DNA of 64,000 bases from Phycisphaerales bacterium (GTDB lineage: Bacteria; Planctomycetota; Phycisphaerae; Phycisphaerales; UBA1924), in the NCBI GenBank assembly GCA_905339235.1, contig CAJPFG010000018.1:124001-188000 (forward strand), written 5' to 3'. The notes below the pieces were generated by a model. The model worked only from the letters and a program-made list of their open reading frames with translations, did not search any database and was not told where the DNA came from. This document shows, piece after piece, positions 1-8,862 of the stretch. The position numbers and the translations under genes were made by a program. Numbering within the stretch: position 1 is the first letter of the stretch; every line of letters starts with the position of its first letter.

Positions 1-1075
1 CGAGTTCCGCGGCCGGGGTGTATTTGTGCAGAAAGAACGGCTCGCCGCGCAGGCAGCGGGCGCAGTAGCGGAAGAAGTTACGAGAGAGTTCGCTCTGGCC
101 CGTGAGGACGAGGGAGTACGCAACGAGGGCGCCGTCGCGCGGCCAGCAGTAGGAGTAGTGGTCGCCGCCGAACTGCGTGATATCGCTGTCGTTGGCCGCG
201 ATGATTGCGCCGCCGTTGTCGATCTGCGTGCGGAGGACGAGTTGGCTGCGGCGGAAGAGATCGCACACGTCCCCGGGCAGGCCGTCGAGGTCCAGGGGCT
301 CCTTGCGGACCCAGAGGTTCCAGTACGAGGCGGTGCGCTCGATCATCCGGTCGGGGCCGGTCTCGAGGATTCGCTGGTTGAGAGCCTTGGCCTCGGTGTA
401 GGACTTGCCGCAGGCGAGCCACTGGGTGACGTAGGAGGTTCCGCCCGCGGGCACCTGAAGATTGAAGCCGATGGTGGCGTCCACCGAGCCCTGCGAAATG
501 GCGTTGCGGCCGAGTTGGCCGTCTTCGGCGTCGCGCCAGGTTCCCTCGGCGCCCCGGACGCGCTTGGTGCCGATGGCCCAGTTGTCGATGCCGCACTTGT
601 TCTCATCGCACGCGTTGAAGAGGAAGTACGCGTCGTCCTTGTAGACCACGACGCTGCTGGTGGCCGGGTCGTAGTTGGCCGTGTCGCCCACCGGCGAGCC
701 GCGGACGGAGAGGTCCCAGTGGCTGAAAAGGCGGACGTCGCGGTCCTTGCCGAGCAGGTCGCGGACGACGCAGCGGCGGAAGTAGGCGGGCTCGTGGAAA
801 TCCACGGCGTCGGCGCTGTGGATCTCGAGCCCCAGCCCGGCGTGCCTGAGCGTGACCTCGGTCACGAGCGTGTCGCGCCGGTAGCCGAGGGTGCGCTCCC
901 AGCCGGCATCCTCGATCCACGCGAACCGGCCGTCAACCCAGACTCCGAACCGCTGCACGTGACCGTCGGTGTGGTTGTACCGACCGACGTGCGGGTAGAA
1001 GATGTCCCGCACCCGGTACAGGCGGTCGAAAGTGACCAGAAGATCGCCGTTTCCTACTGGGATATCGCGGGGCAT
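1..1075 (-). CDS. Glucoamylase-like glycoside hydrolase (GH15 family), 3' end outside window
   Basis: The reading frame is open from an ATG at 1075 to the left edge, so the C-terminus is missing; 358 codons are present. The protein begins MPRDIPVGNGDLLVTF and continues with RVRDIFYPHVGRYNHTDGH, typical of the N-terminal beta-sandwich of bacterial GH15 proteins. Near the window edge it carries YCWPRDGAL, matching the W-x-RD signature of the GH15 (alpha/alpha)6 barrel. Known members hydrolyse alpha-1,4 or alpha-1,6 glucosidic bonds or trehalose; the substrate here cannot be decided. No signal peptide is visible, so a cytoplasmic enzyme of storage glucan or trehalose turnover is likely. The catalytic glutamates would lie outside the window. 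Confidence 0.75.
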   Translation of the reverse strand, partial: MPRDIPVGNGDLLVTFDRLYRVRDIFYPHVGRYNHTDGHVQRFGVWVDGRFAWIEDAGWERTLGYRRDTLVTEVTLRHAGLGLEIHSADAVDFHEPAYFRRCVVRDLLGKDRDVRLFSHWDLSVRGSPVGDTANYDPATSSVVVYKDDAYFLFNACDENKCGIDNWAIGTKRVRGAEGTWRDAEDGQLGRNAISQGSVDATIGFNLQVPAGGTSYVTQWLACGKSYTEAKALNQRILETGPDRMIERTASYWNLWVRKEPLDLDGLPGDVCDLFRRSQLVLRTQIDNGGAIIAANDSDITQFGGDHYSYCWPRDGALVAYSLVLTGQSELSRNFFRYCARCLRGEPFFLHKYTPAAEL

Positions 1076-1172
1076 GGGTCAACCACCGGCGCCGGGTTCT
1101 GCGCGGACACACAAGGTATCGACCAAATCGGCCGCCCGCCGGGGCGTACCTGTTCGTTGTCGCCCGGGATGT

Positions 1173-1475
1173 TCAGCCGGAGGAGGCTTCGGGGGACTTG
1201 TCCAGTGCCTCGAGCCTCTCGGCCTCATCCCCGATGCGAGTGACGCGGAGGCCGAAGTTCTCGCCCACCTTCACCGCCTGGCCCGTGCCGATGGGCTTGT
1301 TGTTCACCAGGAGTTGGAGTTCGTCCTCGGCGTTCTTGGGCAGTTCGATGATCGCTCCCGGAACGAGGGCGAGGACCTCCGAAATGTGCATGGAGCGTTC
1401 GCCCAGCAGTACCACCAGCGGCACCTCCAGATTCAGGATCCGCTCAACGTTTCGGGGTGCCGTGACTGTGCGCAT
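1173..1475 (-). CDS. FliN/SpoA-domain protein (flagellar motor switch type), orphan
   Basis: This 100-residue protein is essentially one SpoA domain: NVERILNLEVPLVVLLGER, then SEVLALVPGAIIELPK, LVNNKPIGTGQAVKVGENFG and LRVTRIGDEAERL. In the family FliN/FliY builds the flagellar C-ring and related proteins build type III secretion sorting platforms. The ATG at 1475 is chosen because GGAG lies about 9 nt upstream; earlier in-frame starts at 1550 (GTG) and 1529 (ATG) exist. It lies 93 nt downstream of fabF on the same strand and may be cotranscribed with fatty-acid genes. No other flagellar or secretion gene is in the window, so its partner is unknown. Confidence 0.75.
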   Translation of the reverse strand: MRTVTAPRNVERILNLEVPLVVLLGERSMHISEVLALVPGAIIELPKNAEDELQLLVNNKPIGTGQAVKVGENFGLRVTRIGDEAERLEALDKSPEASSG

Positions 1476-1568
1476 GCGATAACTCCAATCGGTCGTTCGG
1501 GCGACGCCCTGAAGTCCCGCAAGCAACATGCCAGAATGCGTAGTTCCCACCTCGAGGATCTGGAGTGG

Positions 1569-2852
1569 TTATCCGTCGTACCGGCCGAGGATCAGGGTGA
1601 CGTTGTGGCCGCCGAACCCAAAGGTGTTGTTCATGGAGTACCGCACCGGCCGTTCCCGGGCGTGTTTGGCCACGAAGTCGATGTCGAAGCCTTCATCGGG
1701 CTTGTCGAGGTTGATCGTGGGGGCGACAATCCCATCTCGAACGGCGTGGATGCAGGCGATGGTCTCCACGGCGCCGCTCGCGCCGAGGCAGTGGCCGTGC
1801 ATCGACTTGGTGGAACTCATCAAGAGTCTGCCGCCGGCGGACTTACGCGCGTGCTCGCCGAAGGTTTTGAGGACCGCGGCCACTTCGGCCTTGTCGCCCA
1901 AGGGGGTGGACGTGCCGTGGGCATTGATGTAGTCGATCTGAGTGGGGTTCAGCCCGGCGTCGGCCAACGCCATGCGCATGGAACGCGAAGCGCCCGAGCC
2001 TTCGGCATCCGGGGCCGTGATGTGCCCGGCGTCGCCGCTGTTCCCGTACCCGAGCACTTCGGCGTAGATCGGAGCGCCGCGGGCCTTGGCGTGTGCCTCG
2101 GTTTCGAGGATGAACATCGCCGCGCCCTCGGCCAACACAAACCCGTCGCGATCCTGATCGAAGGGACGGCTCGCAAGCGTGGGGGCCTCGTTGCGGGCCG
2201 AGAGGGCCTTCATGACCATGAAAGCGCCGATGCACAGCGGGGTGCACGCGGCCTCGGCGCCGCCCGCGAGCATGATGTCGGCGTGGCCCCGCCGCAGGTA
2301 GTTCACGGCGTCGCCGATCGCGTGCCCGGAACTGGCGCAGGCGGTGGCGTGGCAGGAGGCCGGTCCCCGGAGGCCGAACTTGATGGAGATGTTCCCCGTG
2401 GCGGCGTTGGCCATGAGGCGGGGGACCGTGAAGGGATTGATGCGGTCGGGGCCCTTGGCCTTCATGGCCAGGACGCCGTCCTCGATGGTTTTGATGCCCC
2501 CGATACCGGCGCCGACCACCACCCCGCACCGATCGCCGTCTTCGCGGGCGAAATCAACGCCAGAGTGCTTGACGGCCTCGATGGCCGCGGCCAGCCCGAG
2601 ATGGCAAAAGCGGTCGAGCCGCTTGGCCTCGCGAAACTCGAGGACGGATTCGACGTTCCAGCCCTTGATCTGGCCGCCGATGCGGATATCCCAGTTATCG
2701 CTGTAGAACTTGAAATCGTCGCCTTCGATGGTGCTGATGCCGCTGCGGCCCTCGCGCATGCCGGCCCAAGTGGAGGGCGCGTCGAACCCGAGGTTCGTGA
2801 CCGCCCCCATGCCGGTGATGACGATTCGATGACCCGAGGGTCCGGTCCGCAT
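1569..2852 (-). CDS. fabF: Beta-ketoacyl-ACP synthase II
   Basis: This 427-residue protein covers the full thiolase-fold condensing enzyme of fatty-acid elongation, which joins malonyl-ACP to an acyl chain. The catalytic triad is visible: Cys172 in ATACASSGHA, His312 in INAHGTSTPLGD and His354 in STKSMHGHCLGASG. The start RIVITGMGAVTNLG is characteristic of FabF. AGGAG lies 8 nt upstream of the ATG. It follows acpP on the same strand, the classical acpP-fabF order, so its acyl carrier partner is the product of the upstream gene. Normal family length; no anomalies. Confidence 0.95.
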   Translation of the reverse strand: MRTGPSGHRIVITGMGAVTNLGFDAPSTWAGMREGRSGISTIEGDDFKFYSDNWDIRIGGQIKGWNVESVLEFREAKRLDRFCHLGLAAAIEAVKHSGVDFAREDGDRCGVVVGAGIGGIKTIEDGVLAMKAKGPDRINPFTVPRLMANAATGNISIKFGLRGPASCHATACASSGHAIGDAVNYLRRGHADIMLAGGAEAACTPLCIGAFMVMKALSARNEAPTLASRPFDQDRDGFVLAEGAAMFILETEAHAKARGAPIYAEVLGYGNSGDAGHITAPDAEGSGASRSMRMALADAGLNPTQIDYINAHGTSTPLGDKAEVAAVLKTFGEHARKSAGGRLLMSSTKSMHGHCLGASGAVETIACIHAVRDGIVAPTINLDKPDEGFDIDFVAKHARERPVRYSMNNTFGFGGHNVTLILGRYDG

Positions 2853-2932
2853 TCATCACGCTCCTGGCCCCCGCGCGAAAGCCGCCCGGATGGTTCCGGC
2901 CCATGAGCCGAGCCCGGGCCCCTTGAGGGTCA

Positions 2933-3178
2933 TCACATCCCGTGGTGTTGCTTGATGAAGTCCACCGCATCGCCCACGGTCTTGATCTTTTCGGCCTGCT
3001 CGTCGGGAATGTCGGTCTCGAAGGCCTCTTCGAGTTCCATGACCAGTTCGACCTGATCGAGGCTGTCGGCGTTGAGGTCGTCCACGAAGGACGAGGTGCG
3101 GGTGATCTTGGACTTGTCATGCCCCATTTGCTGGGCCACGATCTCGATCACCTTCGCTTCAATCTCCTGCTCGGTCAC
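2933..3178 (-). CDS. acpP: Acyl carrier protein
   Basis: An 81-residue acidic protein with the four-helix ACP layout and the phosphopantetheine attachment motif [13 protein letters not shown], where Ser39 would carry the prosthetic arm. It shuttles acyl intermediates between fatty-acid synthase enzymes in the cytoplasm. The start is a GTG (GTG ACC GAG CAG), supported by GGAGA 8 nt upstream and by the family start MTEQEI; in-frame sequence further upstream is not ACP-like. It is the first gene of the acpP-fabF unit and lies about 90 nt downstream of a predicted transcription start. Confidence 0.95.
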   Translation of the reverse strand: MTEQEIEAKVIEIVAQQMGHDKSKITRTSSFVDDLNADSLDQVELVMELEEAFETDIPDEQAEKIKTVGDAVDFIKQHHGM

Positions 3179-3274
3179 GGTGTGTCTCCGGTCTTGGCGA
3201 TTCTCGGGTCTATGGAACCCCGTGTGCCACGCTTCCGATGCGCGGACCATGGGGAACCCCCCACGGCGGGGCGG

Positions 3275-3302
3275 ATTATACGCCCCACCCCCCGCCGTCC
3301 AA
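3275..3302 (-). promoter_or_regulatory. Sigma-70 type promoter of acpP-fabF
   Basis: On the minus strand TTGGAC (3302-3297) and a perfect TATAAT (3280-3275) are separated by 16 nt. Transcription would start near 3268 and give an untranslated leader of about 90 nt before acpP. The rest of the 3179-3575 gap between acpP and the divergent gene shows no further gene. Confidence 0.65.
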
Positions 3303-3575
3303 CACCGCCGGGGCGGGCACTTATCCACGGCCGATCCACCTTCTTGGACCTGCCCGACCCCCCGTTCCGGCGAAAACTGCGCGTCGGGCCTGTCGGTTCG
3401 GACCTCAAAGTCGTTGCGCGCAGGATTGTCCGAACCGTCACTGACCTGACGCGAATCCTCTGTCGATGGTTCCCTCCGCAATCACCTTCGGGCGCTCGCC
3501 CGGAGACTGCGGAGGGCGAGCCCGGCCTCAGTCACAGCCGGACCCGTGCTGGCCCGCAGGAACGGAGGGGTTCTT

Positions 3576-4391
3576 ATGGGCGCGATGCCGCGTGAGCCTG
3601 AAGCGTTCGCAGAAACCGTTGCCACAATGCTGAAGAGGCTCCAGCCCGAGTACGCCGTGGACTTCATTGGTCCGCGCGAACTGGTTGTCAACGGACGGCG
3701 CCTGGACCTTGAAAACCTCTTCCGCATGGTCAACCACGAGCCCACGCGGGGGACGGAGATCGTCGAGCACTACCTGGAGCAGTTGTTCGCCGGGGACGCC
3801 TTGCAGTTGATGTCGATGTCGCTGGACTTTGCGCGGCCGCGGATCATGCCGAGGATCCAACCGGAGGGGATCTTCCAGCATCTTTCGCGGGAACAGGTCG
3901 CGCACATCCCATACGTGAACGACACGGTGGTGGTGTTCGTGACGGACCTGCCACACATGACGGTGAGCATCACGACCGAGCAGTTGGTGCGGTGGCGGCT
4001 GTGCATCGACGAGGTCGAGGAGATCGCCCGAAAGAACCTGAACACCTACGCGCCCGAACTCGAGGTGCAGTTGGTGGAGAGCAAGGAAGGCGGACGCGCG
4101 GCCATCCTGTCGCAGCACGACGGATACGACGCCGCGAGGCTGCTGCTGGAAGGGCTGTACGACCGCTTGGCGCCGCAACTGGGCGGCAACTTCTACGTGG
4201 CGACCCCCGCCCGCGACATGTTCGTCGGCTTCTCGTGCGGGCCGGACCCGTTCGTGAGGCGTCTGCGCGATCGCGTGGAGCATGACTTCAAGCGCTTGCC
4301 CTACCCGATCTGCTCGGACTTTTTCCTGGTCACGCGCGACGGCGTGTGCGGGACGAAGGAAGAGAGTTCGGCGCAGGGCGAGGCCGCCTAG
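3576..4391 (+). CDS. DUF1444-family (YtpQ-like) protein
   Basis: A 271-residue soluble protein without signal peptide. The N-terminal half (FAETVATMLKRLQPEYAVDF, then ELVVNGRRLDLENLFRMV) and the middle (MPRIQPEGIF, IPYVNDTVVVFVTDLP) resemble DUF1444, whose function is unknown; the family's Pro-x-Ile and Asp-Leu-Pro segments can be followed. The ATG at 3576 is preferred because GGAGGGG lies just upstream; a GTG at 3546 is in frame. It stands alone on the plus strand, divergent from acpP. A housekeeping role is likely but unproven. Confidence 0.6.
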   Translation: MGAMPREPEAFAETVATMLKRLQPEYAVDFIGPRELVVNGRRLDLENLFRMVNHEPTRGTEIVEHYLEQLFAGDALQLMSMSLDFARPRIMPRIQPEGIFQHLSREQVAHIPYVNDTVVVFVTDLPHMTVSITTEQLVRWRLCIDEVEEIARKNLNTYAPELEVQLVESKEGGRAAILSQHDGYDAARLLLEGLYDRLAPQLGGNFYVATPARDMFVGFSCGPDPFVRRLRDRVEHDFKRLPYPICSDFFLVTRDGVCGTKEESSAQGEAA

Positions 4392-4449
4392 GGGGTGTGA
4401 TCCGGGAAGCGGCGGGGCGCGCGTACGAAATAGCCTAAACTTCACCGCA

Positions 4450-5217
4450 ATGCGCACCTCGCGTTCCACCGCGGGTTTCACGCTCATCGAACTGCTGGTG
4501 GTCATCGCAACCATCGCCCTGCTGATCGGGTTGCTCCTTCCCGCCCTCCGCGGCGCCCGTGAATCGGGGCGCGCCGCCAGGTGCATGGCGGCGACTCACG
4601 AAATCGGGGCGGCGCTCTGGATGTACGAGGGGGCCAACCGCGGCTACATCCCGCGAGAGGGCACCGAAGGCGCCACTCCGGAAACACTTCGCGTTCACAT
4701 CCCCTGGGACGTGGCGCTGCGGCCATACCTCGACGACCGCTGCTCGCCGACGGCGGACCTCAACGACATGTTCGAAGGCGCGCCCTACTACCGCTGCCCC
4801 TCGCACCCGCCCCAACCGCACAACATCCACTTCGTCGCCAACGGCTTCGCTTTTCTCGACTCCGGCCTGCCCGATGAGCGCGGCACCAACGACCCCGCCT
4901 ACCGCCGCGGCCCCATGCTCGCCTCGCTCGTCGTCGCCCCCGACCGCATGCTCTACCTCACGGACCTCGCAAGCGACGCCGACTCGGCGATGTTCAACGT
5001 CTGGATCAACCTCGGAAACACCGACATCTCGATCGGCCAGTGCTACGACGCCTGGCTGCCGCGCCACCTCACCGACGGCTCGGGAGACTTCCGCATCGGC
5101 CCGCGCCGGCACGGAACGGGGTCCACAGCGCTGCACCTCGACGGGCACGCCGGCCAGCAGCCCGAACGGTTCTTCCTCGACGTCACCAACTGGGACGACG
5201 GCTGGCACGCGCGTTGA
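4450..5217 (+). CDS. Prepilin-like protein with H-X9-DG C-terminal motif
   Basis: This 255-residue protein starts with the type IV prepilin signal [20 protein letters not shown]: basic leader, Gly before the conserved Phe, Glu at +5 and a hydrophobic helix. It would be cut and N-methylated by a prepilin peptidase and anchored as a pseudopilin. The C-terminus has RHGTGSTALHLDGHA, exactly the H-X9-DG spacing of a large planctomycete pseudopilin family usually placed in surface or type II secretion-like structures. It lies 58 nt after the DUF1444 gene and 34 nt before the amidotransferase. The start is the ATG immediately before the basic leader. Confidence 0.85.
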   Translation: MRTSRSTAGFTLIELLVVIATIALLIGLLLPALRGARESGRAARCMAATHEIGAALWMYEGANRGYIPREGTEGATPETLRVHIPWDVALRPYLDDRCSPTADLNDMFEGAPYYRCPSHPPQPHNIHFVANGFAFLDSGLPDERGTNDPAYRRGPMLASLVVAPDRMLYLTDLASDADSAMFNVWINLGNTDISIGQCYDAWLPRHLTDGSGDFRIGPRRHGTGSTALHLDGHAGQQPERFFLDVTNWDDGWHAR

Positions 5218-5251
5218 GTCCCGCGCGAGGCGCGCCCACTACGCTTGCTCC

Positions 5252-5905
5252 GTGATCCTCCTGATCGACAACTATGACTCCTTCACGTGGAACCTCGTCC
5301 AGCGGCTGGGCGAACTGGACCGTTCCCTCCACGTCGGACGTGACCTGCTCGTCGTGCGCAACGACGAGATCGACGCCGACGCCGCGGAAACAGTCAACGC
5401 CGGCAGACCCCCGGACCGCATCATTATCTCGCCCGGCCCGTGCACGCCGAAAGAGGCCGGCTGCTCCGCGGCGATCATCGCCCGGTTCGCCGGGCGCGTC
5501 CCCATCCTCGGCGTCTGCCTCGGCCACCAGACCATGGCCGACATGGACGGCATGACCGTCACCCGCCACGTCATTCCCATGCACGGAAAGACCAGCCCGA
5601 TCCACCACGACGGCCGCGGCGTGTTCGCGGGCCTGCCCAACCCCTTCGACGCGACGCGATACCACTCGCTGGTGGTCCTCCCCGAAACGATCCCGGCGCG
5701 CGAACCCGGCAAGAACGGGTGGGAAGTCTCCGCGTGGGCCGTTGAGCACGACGAGAAGACGCGCGCCGAACGCCGCGTGGTGATGGGCCTGCGGCGGGCC
5801 TGGGCCGATACGGCGAAGAGACCCCTCGAAGGGGTTCAGTTTCACCCCGAGAGCTTTCTGACGCTGGAGGGCCCGCGGCTGCTCGCAAACTTCTTGGCAA
5901 GTTGA
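5252..5905 (+). CDS. Glutamine amidotransferase subunit of anthranilate/aminodeoxychorismate synthase
   Basis: A 217-residue class I glutamine amidotransferase. The nucleophile Cys89 lies in ILGVCLGHQ and the other triad residues, His198 and Glu200, in VQFHPESF near the C-terminus. The N-terminus ILLIDNYDSFTWNLVQ is diagnostic of TrpG/PabA, which release ammonia from glutamine for chorismate amination in tryptophan or folate synthesis. Many bacteria use one subunit for both, and no TrpE or PabB is nearby to decide. The start is GTG, placing ILLIDNYDSF at the very N-terminus as in the family. Confidence 0.9.
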   Translation: MILLIDNYDSFTWNLVQRLGELDRSLHVGRDLLVVRNDEIDADAAETVNAGRPPDRIIISPGPCTPKEAGCSAAIIARFAGRVPILGVCLGHQTMADMDGMTVTRHVIPMHGKTSPIHHDGRGVFAGLPNPFDATRYHSLVVLPETIPAREPGKNGWEVSAWAVEHDEKTRAERRVVMGLRRAWADTAKRPLEGVQFHPESFLTLEGPRLLANFLAS

Positions 5906-5907
5906 AC

Positions 5908-7290
5908 TCAGGATCGCCACGGTCCCGACACGGCGAACGTCGAGCCGGGGCTCTGCATGTTGAAGAAGAAGGTGCGGCCGTCGGAGGAGAAGCAGGCGCC
6001 GGCGGTCTCGGACTTGTTCGCGCGAATCATCGCGAGGCGGTAGGGCTTGCCCGCGGGCGTGACTCCGACCAGCCCGTTGTTTCCTTCGCCGTCTTCGCAC
6101 ACGATCAGGTCGCCCCAGGGCGCGACGGTGAGATTGTCCGCGTTCTTCAGGACGGCGGGGTCGTTGGGCTCGAGAAAGAGTTCGAGCGTGCCGGGCGATT
6201 TCTCCTCGTCGGGCGTGCCCTCGCGGTCGCTGGGGATGTACCGCCAGACCTGCCCGAACTGCTTGCGGCCTCCGGTCGTCGCGGCGAAATAGGCGCTCTC
6301 GTGTCCCCACCAGATGCCCTCGCAGCGTGCGAAACGGGCGGCGCCCTTGGCCGCGGCCTGGAGGCGAAGGTCGTTCTTCGGCGACAGCACGTCCTCGAGA
6401 TCGACCCAGAGGACGCTCATGCTCAGGCCGGGCGAAACTCCCCGCGGCTCGACCCAGTTCTTGGTGTCGAGGGCTTTGCGGTCACGAATGCACAGCGCCT
6501 GCAGGCGTCCGCCCTTCATCAGGCGCGTGCGATCGGCGGGCAGGTAGCGGTAGAACACGCCGTCGGCGAGGTCTTCGGTGAGGTACACGCAACCGCTTCG
6601 CGGGTCGATCGCCACCGCCTCGTGGCGGAATCGGCCCATCGCCGTGATCGGTTCGGCCCTTACCGCGGACGTGGCGCCGGAAGGGACCTCGAATACCCAG
6701 CCGTGGTCCTTGTCCAGCCCTTCGGCGCGGCCGACGGTGGTTTCCTCGCAGGTGAGCCACGAGCCCCACGGCGTGCTGCCGCCCGCGCAGTTGTACGACG
6801 TGCCCAGCAGGCTCATGAACTGCCGCTCGATCTTCCCGGTCTCAGGGTTGTAGTGGAGCGTGGTCGTGCCGCCGAGTTCCGGCGATTTGCCCGCGAGGTC
6901 GAACGCCATGCCGGCCGCGGCCTTGGCGAGCCGCTCGTTGTTCGGCCCGAACGGGCTCAGGTGCTTCCAGTCGGTCTGCAGTTCGTGGTTTCGGACAAGG
7001 ATTACGCGTCCGTCGGGCCCGGGGAACGCGGCCATGCCGTCGTGCTTGCCGGGGACCAGAAGGCCGTCGTCCATCTCCTCGCCCGTCTTCGACATCATGC
7101 GGTACGAGAAGCCGCTGGGGAGGTCGAGGATTCCGGCGGGGTCAGGCAGGAGCGGGCCGAAGCCACCGTCGGCGTCCGTGAGCAAGGCCGCGCCCGGGGA
7201 TCGTCGCTCGGCGAGGAGCGAGGCGAGGCCGGCGAATCCGAGCGAAAACGCGGCGCCGCCGTGCATGAAATGCCGTCGCGAGATGGGCAT
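5908..7290 (-). CDS. PhoX/DUF839-family protein with Tat signal
   Basis: A 460-residue exported protein. The N-terminus PISRRHFMHGGAAFSLGFAG has a twin-arginine motif (S-R-R-x-F) followed by a hydrophobic stretch, so export would occur folded through Tat. The mature part has beta-propeller segments of the PhoX (DUF839) family, such as GFSYRMMSKTGEEMDDG, RVILVRNHE, and GGSTPWGSWLTCEETTVG with the conserved W-x-T-C-E-E. Characterised PhoX enzymes are calcium/iron phosphatases; many planctomycete paralogues are untested. It converges on the amidotransferase with a 2-nt gap. Confidence 0.8.
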   Translation of the reverse strand: MPISRRHFMHGGAAFSLGFAGLASLLAERRSPGAALLTDADGGFGPLLPDPAGILDLPSGFSYRMMSKTGEEMDDGLLVPGKHDGMAAFPGPDGRVILVRNHELQTDWKHLSPFGPNNERLAKAAAGMAFDLAGKSPELGGTTTLHYNPETGKIERQFMSLLGTSYNCAGGSTPWGSWLTCEETTVGRAEGLDKDHGWVFEVPSGATSAVRAEPITAMGRFRHEAVAIDPRSGCVYLTEDLADGVFYRYLPADRTRLMKGGRLQALCIRDRKALDTKNWVEPRGVSPGLSMSVLWVDLEDVLSPKNDLRLQAAAKGAARFARCEGIWWGHESAYFAATTGGRKQFGQVWRYIPSDREGTPDEEKSPGTLELFLEPNDPAVLKNADNLTVAPWGDLIVCEDGEGNNGLVGVTPAGKPYRLAMIRANKSETAGACFSSDGRTFFFNMQSPGSTFAVSGPWRS

Positions 7291-7376
7291 GCGAATGACT
7301 CCCGGACGGAATCATTCCAGCCCAAGGCCCGCGCCGCCGCGTATGGATCGGAGATTTTCGAATTCTTCGCGCTACT

Positions 7377-8096
7377 TCAGCGGCGACGGCGGGCCAGCAA
7401 CCCCACGGACCCGGCCAGAACGACGAATCCCGCGGGGGAGGGGATCACCAGGTGCAGGTCCATCTGGTTGCGCACCGCGAAGGTCTGGTTGAAGGACCAC
7501 TGCACCGTGTCCAACCCCGGCTGATTCGACTGATACCCGATCGTGGCGAACGCGCCCCCGAGCACGCCCTCCTGCTCGATGTCGTGGTAGGAGAACGTCG
7601 CGAGAATCTGCTGCCGCCATGGGGTGAGGTTGTTTACGCGCGTCTGGAACGTCGTGGTTCCGCCCATGCCTCCCATGGGGAGGTTGTTCCACTGCACGAT
7701 GTAGTAGATGTCGTCGGGGTCTTCGAAGAACTCGCGAAAATACTGCTGCGTCCCGGGAAGCGCGGCGTCGGGTGTGTCCCAGATCACCGCCATCGCTGTC
7801 TTGGAGTCGTAGAGTTCGTCGGTCGGCAGCGGCATGTGCGAGTCCGTGGATTCCGAGGTGCCCACGTTCGAACCGATCGTTCCGTTGTAACTGATCTTGA
7901 TGTCGCCGGCGGGGAACGCCATGTTGCCGATCGACGTGCTGACCGTCGTGGAATCACCGAACGGGATGCCCAAGGGGATCGTTCCCGGCATGGCCGAGAT
8001 GTCCTGAAAGCCCCCGGCCCCCGGAAAGAACGTCTGCGCAGACGCGGCCGAGCACGCGGTCAAAAGTGCGGCCACAACCCAACTTGAACGGTTCAT
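7377..8096 (-). CDS. Exported protein with PEP-CTERM-like C-terminus
   Basis: A 239-residue protein with a Sec signal peptide (MNRSSWVVAALLTACSAASA, cut before QTFF) and a C-terminus VIPSPAGFVVLAGSVGLLAR followed by arginines. That tail has the short Pro motif, hydrophobic helix and Arg cluster of PEP-CTERM sorting signals, which are recognised by exosortase/archaeosortase-type enzymes. The body is rich in Thr, Asn and Asp with no recognised domain. GGAG lies upstream of the ATG. Function unknown; probably a cell-surface or matrix protein. Confidence 0.75.
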   Translation of the reverse strand: MNRSSWVVAALLTACSAASAQTFFPGAGGFQDISAMPGTIPLGIPFGDSTTVSTSIGNMAFPAGDIKISYNGTIGSNVGTSESTDSHMPLPTDELYDSKTAMAVIWDTPDAALPGTQQYFREFFEDPDDIYYIVQWNNLPMGGMGGTTTFQTRVNNLTPWRQQILATFSYHDIEQEGVLGGAFATIGYQSNQPGLDTVQWSFNQTFAVRNQMDLHLVIPSPAGFVVLAGSVGLLARRRR

Positions 8097-8312
8097 AGCG
8101 TCGCCTCTCCTCGCGCACCCTCAGCGCGACTCTCCATCAAAAGACCGGACGGCCCCAACGGTTGGACCGCGTGGACATGTTCCGGGCTGACACCAGCATA
8201 CCCACGAATCCGTGTGCCGCAAGCCCTGTTTTTGGCGGCGGAACTACGGGCGGCGGCTTCTCGGACGCAAATGGCGGGCATTGGGGGAGGGCTTCCTATA
8301 CTCGATTCCGAC

Positions 8313-8385
8313 GCCGCCGTAGCTCAGTTGGTAGAGCAGCGCTTTTGTAAAGCGCAGGTCAGGGGTTCGAGTCCCCTAGGCGGCT
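8313..8385 (+). tRNA. tRNA-Thr (UGU)
   Basis: A 73-nt cloverleaf. The acceptor stem GCCGCCG pairs with AGGCGGC (six pairs plus a G-A at 7:66). The D-arm is GCTC...GAGC, the anticodon stem GCGCT/AGCGC encloses TTTGTAA with anticodon TGT at 8346-8348, and the T-arm is AGGGG-TTCGAGT-CCCCT. CCA is not encoded. A possible -10 element TATACT lies at 8297-8302, without a clear -35. Confidence 0.95.
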
Positions 8386-8421
8386 TTTCGACATTTCACT
8401 CGGAGTTTTGGAGCCCGCCAC

Positions 8422-8859
8422 GTGATCACGCCCGCACCCACCACCAAGATCGACCCCGCGATTGTCCGAGGGATTCTGTCCGAAATCGTTCCCCCAACCG
8501 CGACCAAACCCGGGTACATCAAGGTATCGGTCCCCAACACGTCGTACGAACTGCACCTGCGCCCCACCGCCGAGATCGCCACGCCGCTGGGCAAGCGGAT
8601 TCTGGGAGTCATTCGGGTGGAGGCGCGGCGGATTGACGCGACGGGTACGGGTGGGAAGTTCGTCGAGCCGGTCTTCGGCCGGCCGCGGCGGGTGCAGGGG
8701 ACCGTGATCCGCGCCGAGGGCGGGGCGGTGGTGGTGGACGCCGGCGTGCCGATTCACCTGGTTCCCACCGATGCAAGGCAGCGTCCGGAGCAGTTCCAAC
8801 TCGGCCAGATGGTCGGCTGCGATGTGCTCGACGGCGCGACCTTCACGCCCCGCACCTGA
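8422..8859 (+). CDS. Conserved-looking hypothetical protein, 145 aa
   Basis: Starts at GTG (8422) with GGAG 8-9 nt upstream. The protein is beta-rich and soluble, with segments KPGYIKVSVPNTSYELHL, IATPLGKRILGVIRVEARRI and RRVQGTVIRAEGGAVVVDAG. There is no signal peptide or membrane helix. The strand pattern suggests a small beta-barrel, perhaps OB-like, but I recognise no family. It lies 37 nt after tRNA-Thr and converges on the VIT-VWA gene with a 3-nt gap. Confidence 0.65.
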   Translation: MITPAPTTKIDPAIVRGILSEIVPPTATKPGYIKVSVPNTSYELHLRPTAEIATPLGKRILGVIRVEARRIDATGTGGKFVEPVFGRPRRVQGTVIRAEGGAVVVDAGVPIHLVPTDARQRPEQFQLGQMVGCDVLDGATFTPRT

Positions 8860-8862
8860 CCC

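Noticed and set aside
1002-2906. A 634-codon open frame on the plus strand opposite fabF
   Set aside because: It is antisense to fabF, has low-complexity Gly/Val/Arg/Asp composition and no family signal; open antisense frames are expected at this GC content.
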